Shown: piece by piece, positions 55,390 through 63,651 of the stretch
How the letters are laid out: every line of letters begins with the position of its first letter
Numbering within the stretch: the first letter of the stretch is position 1
From: G963665185 sp963665185
GTDB lineage: Bacteria > Desulfobacterota > Desulfovibrionia > Desulfovibrionales > Desulfovibrionaceae
Assembly (NCBI GenBank): GCA_963665185.2
Contig: CAXXPO010000010.1
Location: 62,001-126,000 of the forward strand
Length of the DNA stretch: 64,000 nt
Direction of reading: 5' to 3'
The notes under the pieces: model-generated
Seen by the model: only the letters and a program-made list of their open reading frames with translations
What the model was told of the DNA's origin: nothing
Databases searched by the model: none
Translations under genes and position numbers: made by a program

Positions 55390-56835
55390 ATGGCGAATGT
55401 GCTCATCATCGATGACGACCGGATGACCTGCGACGCGCTCATGGAGCTGGTGCGCAACATCGGCCACACCGCCGACTTCGCCCTTTCCGGGACCGAGGGA
55501 CTGGACAAGGCGGCGGGCGGCAGTTTCGACGTCGTCTTCCTGGATGTCCGGCTGCCCGATGGAAACGGCCTGGCCCTCCTTCCCCGGATCAAAAAAGGGG
55601 AACTGCCCCCGGAAGTCATCATCCTTACCGGACTGGGCGACCCGGACGGCGCGGAGCTGGCCATCCGCAACGGCGCATGGGACTATCTGCAAAAACCGCT
55701 TTCCCCCAAAAAGATTCTTCTGCCCTTGCAACGGGTGCTCAAATACCGGGATGTCCTGCGCGAAAGCAGCGATCCTTGCGCGGATTTCAAACGCTGCGGC
55801 ATCATCGGCAACAGCCCGGCCATACTGCGCGCCATGAAACGTCTCGCCTCTGTCGCTCGCAGCAACGCCGGAGTGCTCATCACCGGCGAAACCGGCACGG
55901 GAAAGGAACTTTTCGCCCGGGCCGTGCATGAAAACAGCCAACACGCCCAAGGTCCCTTCATCATCGTGGACTGCGCCTCCATTCCCCCGAACCTTCTGGA
56001 AAGCACGCTCTTCGGCCATGTCAAAGGCGCGTTCACGGGGGCGGACAAATCCAGTGGCGGACTTGTTCTCGAGGCGGACAAAGGCACGCTCTTTCTGGAC
56101 GAAATAGGCGAAATGCCCCTGGACCTGCAAAAAAAACTTCTGCGCGTCCTCCAGGAACACCGGTACAGGCCGGTTGGCGGCAGCCAGGAAGTTTCCAGCG
56201 ATTTCCGCCTGGTCGCCGCGACCCATCGCGACCTGGACGGCATGGTGGAAACCGGGGAATTCCGGCGCGATCTGATGTACAGGCTGGGCGCCATGAGCAT
56301 CGAGCTGCCCCCCCTGCGTGAACGCGAGGAAGACATGGAAGAACTGGCAAACCATCTGGTCAAATGTATTTGCCAAAAGAACTCCATCCCCGACAAGAAA
56401 CTCACCTGCGATTTTCTGGAAGCCCTGCGGTCCTACAACTGGCCGGGCAATGTGCGCGAATTGATCAATACCCTGGAAAATTCCGTGGTCGGTGCTTTCG
56501 ACATGCCCGAACTGTACACCCGTCATCTTCCCGAACGCATGCGCATCCGCATGTTGCAACGCTCCATGGCCAAAGAAGAGGCGGCCCCCCGGTCCGTTTC
56601 CTCCGCCAGGGAGACATTCACGCAGGACGCACTCGTCGCACTGCTTCACCACCCCGGTCCATTCCCGGATTACAAGACGTTCCGCCAGGACGTGCTGCAC
56701 ATTGCCGAGGAACTTTATTTCGGCAGGCTCATGGAACGTTGCACCTGGGATGTGAAACAGGCCTGTGAACTTTCCGGCCTGCGCAAAAGCCGCATCTACG
56801 CCCAGATTAAGAAATACGAACTGGACAAGGAATAG
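55390..56835 (+). CDS. Sigma-54-dependent response regulator
   Basis: A 481-residue NtrC-type activator. Receiver domain (residues 1-115) with VLIIDDDRMTCDAL and the phospho-Asp in VVFLDVRLPDGNG. The AAA+ domain has Walker A GETGTGKELF, the sigma-54 contact loop KGAFTGADKS, FLDEIGEMPLDLQ and the arginine finger region. The C-terminal helix-turn-helix is DVKQACELSGLRKSRIYAQI. It begins six bases after the sensor kinase stop. The -24/-12 promoter before dmsA is its obvious target. Confidence 0.94.
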   Translation: MANVLIIDDDRMTCDALMELVRNIGHTADFALSGTEGLDKAAGGSFDVVFLDVRLPDGNGLALLPRIKKGELPPEVIILTGLGDPDGAELAIRNGAWDYLQKPLSPKKILLPLQRVLKYRDVLRESSDPCADFKRCGIIGNSPAILRAMKRLASVARSNAGVLITGETGTGKELFARAVHENSQHAQGPFIIVDCASIPPNLLESTLFGHVKGAFTGADKSSGGLVLEADKGTLFLDEIGEMPLDLQKKLLRVLQEHRYRPVGGSQEVSSDFRLVAATHRDLDGMVETGEFRRDLMYRLGAMSIELPPLREREEDMEELANHLVKCICQKNSIPDKKLTCDFLEALRSYNWPGNVRELINTLENSVVGAFDMPELYTRHLPERMRIRMLQRSMAKEEAAPRSVSSARETFTQDALVALLHHPGPFPDYKTFRQDVLHIAEELYFGRLMERCTWDVKQACELSGLRKSRIYAQIKKYELDKE

Positions 56836-56947
56836 TTCGCTTCCACTTTTTCCGGAATTTCCAGATTATCCTCTCCCTTTCTTCCGTTTTTTGAGGAAGA
56901 TCAAAACGCATATCCTCGTAAGGCATCAAAATACAAGATTTTTTTCA

Positions 56948-56962
56948 TGGCACAATCTTTGT
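56948..56962 (+). promoter_or_regulatory. Sigma-54 (-24/-12) promoter of the dms operon
   Basis: TGGCACAATCTTTGT matches the consensus TGGCACG-N4-TTGC at 13 of its fixed positions' spacing-critical bases (GG and TTG in exact phase; C to T at the last base, G to A at the seventh). It lies 69 bases before the dmsA start codon and 112 bases after the sigma-54 activator gene. An AT-rich tract with ATTTTTTTCA precedes it. Confidence 0.78.
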
Positions 56963-57030
56963 AAACAGCTCCGCAGTGAAGGCGCGTTCCAAGCGCATGT
57001 GGAATCTACTGCAACGTTGAGAGAATTCTT

Positions 57031-59469
57031 ATGAGCACAAAAAAATCAGCACCTCTTCACGAGCGTTGGGGCGTGGACAGGCGCAGCGTCCTCAAATGGA
57101 CCGCTGCCCTGGGCGGTGTGGCTGCCGTCTCGGGCACTGGCCTGATCTACGGACTCAGGACGGCGTCCAGCACTCCGGACAAAACGGAAAAACTTGTCTG
57201 GACGTCCTGCAACGTCAACTGTGGCGGGCGTTGCATGCTGCGCGCCCACGTCACCGATGGTGTGGTCACACGCATCAGCACGGACAATTCAAGCGACGCA
57301 GAATACGGCAAGCACCAGATCCGGGCGTGTCTGCGCGGTCGGTCCATGCGCCACCGCATGTATGCTCCCGAGCGCCTCAAGTACCCCATGCGTCGTGTGG
57401 GCAAACGGGGCGAAGGAAAATTCGAGCGCATCAGTTGGGACCAGGCATTCGACGAAATCGCCGCCCGCCTGAAAACAACGCTGGCCCAGCATGGCAATGA
57501 ATCCGTATACCTCAACTACGGAACCGGTGCGCTCGGCTCGGTCATGTCCAAATCGTGGCCCCCGGCCTCCACGCCCGTGGCCCGGCTCATGAACTGCATG
57601 GGCGGCTACCTCAACCATTACGGCGACTACAGCTGCGCCCAGATGGAACGCGCCCTGCCCTTCACCTTCGGGGACGACTGGGTCAGCGGCAATCCCTTTA
57701 CCGACATCGTCAACAGCGAACTGGTCATCCTGTTCGGCAACAACCCCGCCGGAACCCGCATGGGCGGGGGCGGCTCCGTCTACGACCTGGTTCACAACAG
57801 GGAAAAGGGAAAAACCCGCCTCATCGTCATCGACCCCCGTTACACCGACACCGCGGTCGTGGCCGCGGACGAATGGATTCCCACCCGCCCTGGAACAGAT
57901 GCAGCCCTTTGCAGCGCCCTGGCCTATGTGCTCATCACCGAGGACATGGTGGACAAGGACTTCATCCGGCGTTGCACCGTGGGCTACGACGAAGATTCCA
58001 TGCCCGAGGGCATTCCCGCGGGCAACTCCTACAAAGCCTACATTCTGGGCGAAGGCCCGGACAAAACGCCCAAGACGCCCGCATGGGGGGCCGCCATAAC
58101 CGGCGTGCCCGAACGACGGATCATCCAGCTCGCCCGCGAAATCGGCAATGCCAAGCCGTGCTATATCGCGCAGGGCTGGTCGTCCCAACGCCAAGCCAAT
58201 GGCGAGCAGAACACCCGCGCCATCTGCATGCTGCCCATCCTGACGGGCAACGTAGGCGTGCAGGGCGGAAATACCGGAGCACGCGAAGGCGACTACGGCG
58301 TTCCGTTTGCCGGATTCCCCACCCTGACCAACCCGGTCAAGACATCCATCTCCGTGTTCACCTGGACCGACGCCATAGAACGCGGAACGGAAATGACCGC
58401 GCTTGCCGACGGTGTACAGGGCCGCGACAAACTCATCGCGCCCATCAAATTCATCTGGAATTACGCGGGGAACTGTCTGGTCAACCAGCATGCCGATTCC
58501 AACCGCACGTCCAGGATCCTTTCGGACGAGTCCAAATGCGAAACCGTCGTGGTCATCGACAACTTCATGACTCCCAGCGCCAAATTCGCCGACTTCCTTT
58601 TGCCCGCGAACTTCAACCTGGAAGAAGACGACTTTGCCCGCTGGGGAAAATCCGCAGACATGGGGTACGTCCTCTTTGCAAAGAAAGCCGTGGAGCCCTT
58701 CTTTGAAAGCCGCTCCATATACGACATATGCGCTGGCGTCGCCCGACGAATGGGCGTGGAAGAAGCCTTCACCGAGGGACGTACCCGCGACGAATGGATA
58801 CGCCATATCTATTCGGAAGGCCGAAAACTCATACCCGAACTGCCTGAAAAACTCGAAGATGCGTGGGAAATGGGCGTATACAAAAAAAAGGCTTCCGGAA
58901 TGCCCAACGTGCCCTACAAGGCCTTCCACGACGACCCGGAAGCCAACCCGCTGAAAACCCCGTCCGGAAAGCTGGAAATATTCTCCAGGCAGCTCTGGGA
59001 CATCGCCCATACATGGAAGCTTCCCGAAGGCAGCCGCATCACCGCGCTGCCTCAGTACGATCCGGCCTGGGAAGGCGTTTCCGACCCCCTGCGCAGCAAG
59101 TACCCGTTGCAGATGATCGGACACCATTACAAGCAGCGCACGCACTCCACCTACGGCAACGTGGACTGGCTCAAGCGCGTGGCTCCTCAGGAGTTGTGGA
59201 TCAACCCCGTTGACGCCGAAGAACGCGGCATCAGGCATGGCGACATGGTCAAGGTTTTCAATGACCGCGGAACCGTCCTTGTTCCCGCCAAGGTGACGCC
59301 GCGCATCATGCCCGGCGTGCTGACCCTGCCCCAGGGGGCATGGTTCACCCCGGTTGGCAATGGAGTTGACAAGGGAGGCTGCGTAAACGTCCTGACGACT
59401 CAGCGGCCCTCGCCACTGGCCAAGGGCAATCCGCAGCATACCAACCTCGTCCAGGTTGCCAAGGCGTAA
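57031..59469 (+). CDS. dmsA: Molybdopterin oxidoreductase, DmsA-type catalytic subunit
   Basis: An 812-residue Mo-bisPGD enzyme very like E. coli DmsA along its length. It has a twin-arginine signal (DRRSVLKWTAALGGVAAVSG), a [4Fe-4S] site at Cys60, Cys64, Cys68 and Cys100, and the molybdenum ligand Ser (about 201) in YLNHYGDYSCAQ. Other blocks are LFGNNPAGTRMGGGG, IPTRPGTDAALCSALAY, LTGNVGVQGGNTGAREG and the ending LTTQRPSPLAKGNPQHTNLV. It reduces DMSO or related S- or N-oxides on the outer face of the membrane. First gene of the operon, behind a sigma-54 promoter. Confidence 0.93.
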   Translation: MSTKKSAPLHERWGVDRRSVLKWTAALGGVAAVSGTGLIYGLRTASSTPDKTEKLVWTSCNVNCGGRCMLRAHVTDGVVTRISTDNSSDAEYGKHQIRACLRGRSMRHRMYAPERLKYPMRRVGKRGEGKFERISWDQAFDEIAARLKTTLAQHGNESVYLNYGTGALGSVMSKSWPPASTPVARLMNCMGGYLNHYGDYSCAQMERALPFTFGDDWVSGNPFTDIVNSELVILFGNNPAGTRMGGGGSVYDLVHNREKGKTRLIVIDPRYTDTAVVAADEWIPTRPGTDAALCSALAYVLITEDMVDKDFIRRCTVGYDEDSMPEGIPAGNSYKAYILGEGPDKTPKTPAWGAAITGVPERRIIQLAREIGNAKPCYIAQGWSSQRQANGEQNTRAICMLPILTGNVGVQGGNTGAREGDYGVPFAGFPTLTNPVKTSISVFTWTDAIERGTEMTALADGVQGRDKLIAPIKFIWNYAGNCLVNQHADSNRTSRILSDESKCETVVVIDNFMTPSAKFADFLLPANFNLEEDDFARWGKSADMGYVLFAKKAVEPFFESRSIYDICAGVARRMGVEEAFTEGRTRDEWIRHIYSEGRKLIPELPEKLEDAWEMGVYKKKASGMPNVPYKAFHDDPEANPLKTPSGKLEIFSRQLWDIAHTWKLPEGSRITALPQYDPAWEGVSDPLRSKYPLQMIGHHYKQRTHSTYGNVDWLKRVAPQELWINPVDAEERGIRHGDMVKVFNDRGTVLVPAKVTPRIMPGVLTLPQGAWFTPVGNGVDKGGCVNVLTTQRPSPLAKGNPQHTNLVQVAKA

Positions 59470-59484
59470 AGGAGTGGATGAACA

Positions 59485-60105
59485 ATGCTTAAACGACCGG
59501 CATTCTACATAGACATCGACAAGTGCACGGGATGCAAAACCTGCATCACCGCCTGCATGGACAAGAACGACCTGCCTGTCAGCGTGCTCTTCCGGCGCGT
59601 GACGGAATACACGGGCGGCGAATGGGTTCGCGATGCCAACGGCGCATACACGCAAAACATCTTCGCCTATTACCTGTCCATTTCCTGCAATCATTGCGAA
59701 AACCCCATCTGCGTGCGTTCCTGCCCCACCACGGCCATGCACAAGGACGCCAGCGGCATCGTTACCGTTGACCACGGCAAATGCGTGGGCTGCCGCTATT
59801 GCGAATGGGGCTGCCCCTACTCCGCGCCGCAGTACAACGCGGAACTGGGAAAAATGACCAAGTGCGACTTCTGCAGCGACTACCTGAAACAGGGAAAAGA
59901 TCCCGCCTGCGTGGCCGCCTGCCCCACCAGGGCGCTCAAGTTCGGGGAATACGAAGAACTCGTGAAAAAATACGGCATGGCGCAGCCCATCGCCCCCATG
60001 CCCGATCCCAAAATCACCCAGCCCAACCTGGTCTTCACACCCAACCGCAATGCACAGCCGGCTGGTTCGCGCGTCGGGAAAATCAGCAACCCCGAGGAGG
60101 TGTAG
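59485..60105 (+). CDS. dmsB: DmsB-type iron-sulfur subunit
   Basis: A 206-residue electron-transfer protein with four [4Fe-4S] cysteine groups: CTGCKTCITAC, CNHCENPICVRSCP, CVGCRYCEWGCP and CDFCSDYLKQGKDPACVAACP. It passes electrons from the membrane subunit to DmsA. GGAGTGG lies upstream. It starts 15 bases after dmsA and ends two bases before dmsC. Confidence 0.95.
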   Translation: MLKRPAFYIDIDKCTGCKTCITACMDKNDLPVSVLFRRVTEYTGGEWVRDANGAYTQNIFAYYLSISCNHCENPICVRSCPTTAMHKDASGIVTVDHGKCVGCRYCEWGCPYSAPQYNAELGKMTKCDFCSDYLKQGKDPACVAACPTRALKFGEYEELVKKYGMAQPIAPMPDPKITQPNLVFTPNRNAQPAGSRVGKISNPEEV

Positions 60106-60107
60106 CC

Positions 60108-60980
60108 ATGCTCTCAAGCGAATGGAGTCTCGTTTTTTTCACCGTTCTTGTGCAGACATCCGTGGGTATGCTTATTGTTTCCGAGGCCGCGCGCTACAGC
60201 AGCGGCAATTCCGGACGCCAGTTCTCCCGGCAGGCCCCCGCCGCCCTGCTGCTGGCCGGATGCGGACTCATCCTGTCCATGATCCATCTGGGAACCCCCA
60301 CGCACAGTCTCTTTACCCTCTTCAACCTGGGACAGTCCTGGCTCAGCCGGGAAATCCTGGCCACAACGGCATTCTGCGGCACATTGGCTGTTCTGGCCGT
60401 GATACGCCTGAAAAAACCGGAACGGGGCGGCATCATTTCCGCGCTCACCGTTCTGCTCGGCCTTGTCGCCGTGTTCGTCATGTCGCGGGTCTACCTGCTG
60501 CAATCCGTCCCGGTCTGGAACACCGTGTCCACAGTGCTGGACTTCTTCGGAACCATGCTTCTGACAGGTTCCGTGGCCGGCGGCCTGCTTTTCGGCCTCC
60601 AGTCCGTTTCGGCCCAGAACTCCGATGCTGATTCCAACGGCAGAATGGTGGCCGCATTCGGTCTGGCTGCTGTTCTGGGACTGGCATTGAAATTCGTCAG
60701 CATCCCGCTGAACATGGTCGCCCTGAGCGCCAGCAATGAGCTCGGCATGTCCGGGCTGTCTCTGCTGCTGGACTCCAGCGGCATGGGGATGCTGATTCTG
60801 CGCATGATACTGGTCTTTGCCGGAGCCGCGATCTACGGATGGGTCGCCCTGCGCTCCTTGTCCTGCGCACCCCAGAAAACACAGCTCTATGCCACCATCT
60901 GTGCCCTGGCCTGCATCCTGGCCGGCGAGTTGATCGGCCGGCTCATGTTCTATGGCACGTACCTGCGCATAGGATTGTAA
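60108..60980 (+). CDS. dmsC: DmsC-type membrane anchor subunit
   Basis: A 290-residue protein with eight predicted membrane helices, the DmsC layout. It begins MLSSEWSLVFFTVLVQTSVG and has the family piece GLILSMIHLGTPTHSLFTLF followed by SWLSREILATTAFCG. It oxidises menaquinol and anchors DmsAB. GAGGAGG precedes the ATG, which follows the dmsB stop by two bases. Confidence 0.92.
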   Translation: MLSSEWSLVFFTVLVQTSVGMLIVSEAARYSSGNSGRQFSRQAPAALLLAGCGLILSMIHLGTPTHSLFTLFNLGQSWLSREILATTAFCGTLAVLAVIRLKKPERGGIISALTVLLGLVAVFVMSRVYLLQSVPVWNTVSTVLDFFGTMLLTGSVAGGLLFGLQSVSAQNSDADSNGRMVAAFGLAAVLGLALKFVSIPLNMVALSASNELGMSGLSLLLDSSGMGMLILRMILVFAGAAIYGWVALRSLSCAPQKTQLYATICALACILAGELIGRLMFYGTYLRIGL

Positions 60981-60992
60981 ACTCTTACATCA

Positions 60993-61021
60993 GAAGGCCC
61001 GGAAAAACGCTCCGGGCCTTC
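60993..61021 (+). promoter_or_regulatory. Hairpin between dmsC and the chaperone gene
   Basis: GAAGGCCCGGA and TCCGGGCCTTC form an 11-bp perfect stem with a 7-base loop, 12 bases after the dmsC stop and 11 before the next start codon. Without a T tract it may tune expression of the downstream genes or protect the upstream mRNA. Confidence 0.5.
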
Positions 61022-61032
61022 TCGAGCACATC

Positions 61033-61686
61033 ATGAACCAAGAACAACTTCTGGCCTGCTCCCTGGCCTGTTCCTTTCTGGGCCGAATGTTTCTGGCCGG
61101 GCCGGACAGGAACTTTCTGCAACAACTACACAATGACGACCTGTTCACCCTCTGGCCCCTGCCCGTACACACGGCCGAAGGCGTGAAAGGTCTGCAACTC
61201 CTTAAACATTTCGTGAACGCCTGCGACCATGAATCCCTTGAACAGGCCAGACGCGATTACAGCGACCTGTACGTCGGGCCGGCGGACATCGTTCCCATCT
61301 GGGAATCCGTCTGGACCAGCAAGGAAAGACTGCTTTTTGAAGATTCCGCCATGGACGTGCGTCAAACGTATGCCCGGCTGGGCTTTGAAACCGCGGACCG
61401 GGACCATCAGCCGGACGACCATTTCGGACTGGAGCTGTCCTTTCTCGCCGCCCTGTTCTCCCTGGCCGCGCAGGCAGACGAATCCGGCGACACGGAAGAC
61501 ATGCGGACCATGCTGGAGGAAGCCCGCAGCTTCATGCAGAAGCACCTTGGCGTGTGGAGCGGCGAATTCCTGGACGCCACCGCTGCCCGGGCAACGACGG
61601 GTCTTTTTCAGGGCGTCGCGCTTCTGGGCCGCGACAGCCTCCTGACCATCGGCAAGGTTCTGGAGAACAGCAGCGTTTCTCAATAA
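61033..61686 (+). CDS. TorD/DmsD-family molybdoenzyme chaperone
   Basis: A 217-residue, mostly helical protein. It has the family blocks FLGRMFLAGPDRNFLQQL, RRDYSDLYVGPADIVPIWES, the E-x-D-H-like DDHFGLELSFLAALF and LGVWSGEFLDATAA. Such chaperones bind the Tat signal of the catalytic subunit and hold it until the cofactor is in. Its place right after dmsABC fits a role for DmsA; dmsD would be the natural name. Confidence 0.85.
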   Translation: MNQEQLLACSLACSFLGRMFLAGPDRNFLQQLHNDDLFTLWPLPVHTAEGVKGLQLLKHFVNACDHESLEQARRDYSDLYVGPADIVPIWESVWTSKERLLFEDSAMDVRQTYARLGFETADRDHQPDDHFGLELSFLAALFSLAAQADESGDTEDMRTMLEEARSFMQKHLGVWSGEFLDATAARATTGLFQGVALLGRDSLLTIGKVLENSSVSQ

Positions 61687-61701
61687 CCAGACGGCAAAAC
61701 C

Positions 61702-62772
61702 ATGCAGCGCACACCAGACATACTTACCGAAAACTGTCCCACACGGCGGGGCGGAACGTGCACGCGCTGCCAGGATGCCTGCCCGGCGGACGCCATCAGC
61801 CTGCCTGACGGCCCATCCATAGACACCGCACTCTGCACGGCCTGCGGAGTCTGTGCCGCTGCCTGTCCGGCCGGAGCCATACTTCATCCGGCCGGAAGTA
61901 CCCTGCTCAAGAACCTGTCCCGTATGCCCGTGCGCCGTAAAGTGAATGCCGTCTGCTTCAACACCCGGCACACCGACAACGCCACACTGCGCATCAATGC
62001 GTGTCTGTCCTCGCTGGGAGTGGAAACACTCGTCGGCATCGCAGCCCTCGACGTGCACACCATGCGCTTTATTCGGGGAAACTGCCGCACGTGCGCCAAG
62101 GGCGACAGCCTGCGCGGATTCATGCAATCCCTTGCCCAGACCCGCAACCTGCTGTACTGCACCCGGTCCCAAACAGCGTTCAGCATAGTCGCCCCAACCC
62201 CGCCGGACTCGCCATGTCCGCATAACAAAAAACGCCCAGCCGCAAACGGTTCCCACCTCTCGCGACGGGGCTTTTTCCAGCTCGTCCGGTCCGGACTCGC
62301 ATCGCCACATCCCACGGACCACGAGCAACCACACCCGGAACAGACGCATGGACGACAAACGCCTCCGTCGTCACGCATCGTCCTGCATCGCGCCCTGAAG
62401 CAGCTCAGGGCCGCGGGCGACATGCCCGTGGAGCTGCCCAACGCGACGCTGTCCATCAACAGCGCATGCACTGCCTGCGGTGCATGCGCCAAATCCTGTC
62501 CCACCGGGGCGCTGGAGTTCTCGGAAACAGACGGTTCCTTTCAGCTGCGGTTCTCTGTCTGGAAATGCATAGACTGCGGACTGTGCGAAAAGATATGCCG
62601 CACCCGCAGTCTCTCCCGCCATAAAACCCGCCTTGATTCGTTTGTAAACGACAACCCCATCCCACTTGTCTCCGGGCCGCTGCTGGTATGCTCACGATGC
62701 CGGGCACACTCCGCGACCCTGGTGGACGACAGGTACTGCCAACTCTGCGCCAGAAAATTCAGCCATGTCTGA
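61702..62772 (+). CDS. NapF-like multi-[4Fe-4S] ferredoxin protein
   Basis: A 356-residue cytoplasmic protein. N-terminal clusters: CTRCQDACPADAISLP and CTACGVCAAACPAGAI. A middle region has CRTCAKGD, and an arginine-pair segment SRRGFFQLVRSG. C-terminal clusters: CTACGACAKSCPTGAL and CIDCGLCEKICRTRSL, then a zinc-ribbon-like CSRCRAHSATLVDDRYCQLC. NapF- and DmsD-associated ferredoxins of this type help mature or load molybdoenzymes. It follows the chaperone gene by 15 bases and ends the operon. Confidence 0.8.
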   Translation: MQRTPDILTENCPTRRGGTCTRCQDACPADAISLPDGPSIDTALCTACGVCAAACPAGAILHPAGSTLLKNLSRMPVRRKVNAVCFNTRHTDNATLRINACLSSLGVETLVGIAALDVHTMRFIRGNCRTCAKGDSLRGFMQSLAQTRNLLYCTRSQTAFSIVAPTPPDSPCPHNKKRPAANGSHLSRRGFFQLVRSGLASPHPTDHEQPHPEQTHGRQTPPSSRIVLHRALKQLRAAGDMPVELPNATLSINSACTACGACAKSCPTGALEFSETDGSFQLRFSVWKCIDCGLCEKICRTRSLSRHKTRLDSFVNDNPIPLVSGPLLVCSRCRAHSATLVDDRYCQLCARKFSHV

Positions 62773-62809
62773 GCAGGGGGGCCGCCCCCTGGACCTGCGA
62801 TTTTTCCTG

Positions 62810-62866
62810 CAATGCAAAAGCCTCTGGTCGAGAACGTTTCCGTTCAAGCCGGAGGCTTTTGCATTG
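62810..62866. terminator. Bidirectional terminator-like hairpin
   Basis: CAATGCAAAAGCCTC and GAGGCTTTTGCATTG form a 15-bp stem around a 27-base loop. The A-rich and T-rich ends of the stem suit termination from both sides, here the dms operon and the convergent hydrolase gene. Confidence 0.6.
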
Positions 62867-62995
62867 CGGGCAGGCTGGATATACGGAAAAAACAGGCTGT
62901 TTAAACACGTGTGAGGGGAACACGAAAAAAACAATACCGACAAATGCTTCCGTTTTTTGAAGCAACGCACCACGCAGACATTTTTAAGCAGCCGC

Positions 62996-63571
62996 TCAAC
63001 TACTGATGAACGCCCTCCAAGCCCCCCACTGCCGGATGCGCGTGGCAATGGCCTCGTAGCCCTCCTCGCTGGGATGAATACCGTCGCCCTCCCTCAAGGA
63101 ATGGGCGTATTCCTCGGTATCGGAAAGGGAGAGGTGCATGGGCAGATAGGAAACATCCAGATCGGCGCAGATTCCGCCAAACGCAACGGAAAGAGAGGAA
63201 ACCAGGGCGTTTTTTTCCGGCTGGAGAACGGGGAACGGCCCTATCACCAGCGTGGGCCAGGCAGCCGTAGCGGTCTTCAAGAGTTGCCGGGCGGCCAGGA
63301 TGGAAACATCGGCGTCAATGGAATTCATCACATCGGCCACTCCGAAATTGAAAATAAATCCGCACGCCTCTTCCTCCACCATGCGGGCGACGGCTTCCTC
63401 GGGCCAGCGGTTCTTGATCTTCTCCAGAGTATCGGCCCGTACACCCAGGTTGTACATGGTCAGATCATATCCGGCGCCTCTGCCCCAGACACCGAGACGC
63501 CCAATCCAGCCGAGTCCTTTTTCATCGCCGGTTCCCAATGTGAGAGAATCTCCGAAACAACAGATGCGCAT
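62996..63571 (-). CDS. SGNH/GDSL-family hydrolase
   Basis: A 191-residue esterase-like protein. Block I is MRICCFGDSLTLGTGDEKGL with the catalytic Ser; the Gly of block II is in YNLGVRADTLEKI; block III is degenerate (FNFGVADVMNS); block V is DGIHPSEEGYEAIA with the catalytic Asp-x-x-His. The start at 63571 has GGAGG five bases upstream; the frame is open to 63613 without family match. Substrate unknown, perhaps acyl or acetyl groups. Confidence 0.87.
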   Translation of the reverse strand: MRICCFGDSLTLGTGDEKGLGWIGRLGVWGRGAGYDLTMYNLGVRADTLEKIKNRWPEEAVARMVEEEACGFIFNFGVADVMNSIDADVSILAARQLLKTATAAWPTLVIGPFPVLQPEKNALVSSLSVAFGGICADLDVSYLPMHLSLSDTEEYAHSLREGDGIHPSEEGYEAIATRIRQWGAWRAFISS

Positions 63572-63651
63572 ATATCCTCCGATTGATATCCATACGTTTG
63601 AACAGGAAGCCATTCACACCCCGGCCCGGCACGGCAGGGTGTGACAAGGGG

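Noticed and set aside
57289..60117. A 942-codon open frame antisense to dmsA and dmsB
   Set aside because: A high-GC shadow of strongly conserved genes; composition is His/Gly/Val-rich with no family features. The same holds for long antisense frames opposite leuS (41882-44551), fabF-glyA (33942-35504) and ribBA.
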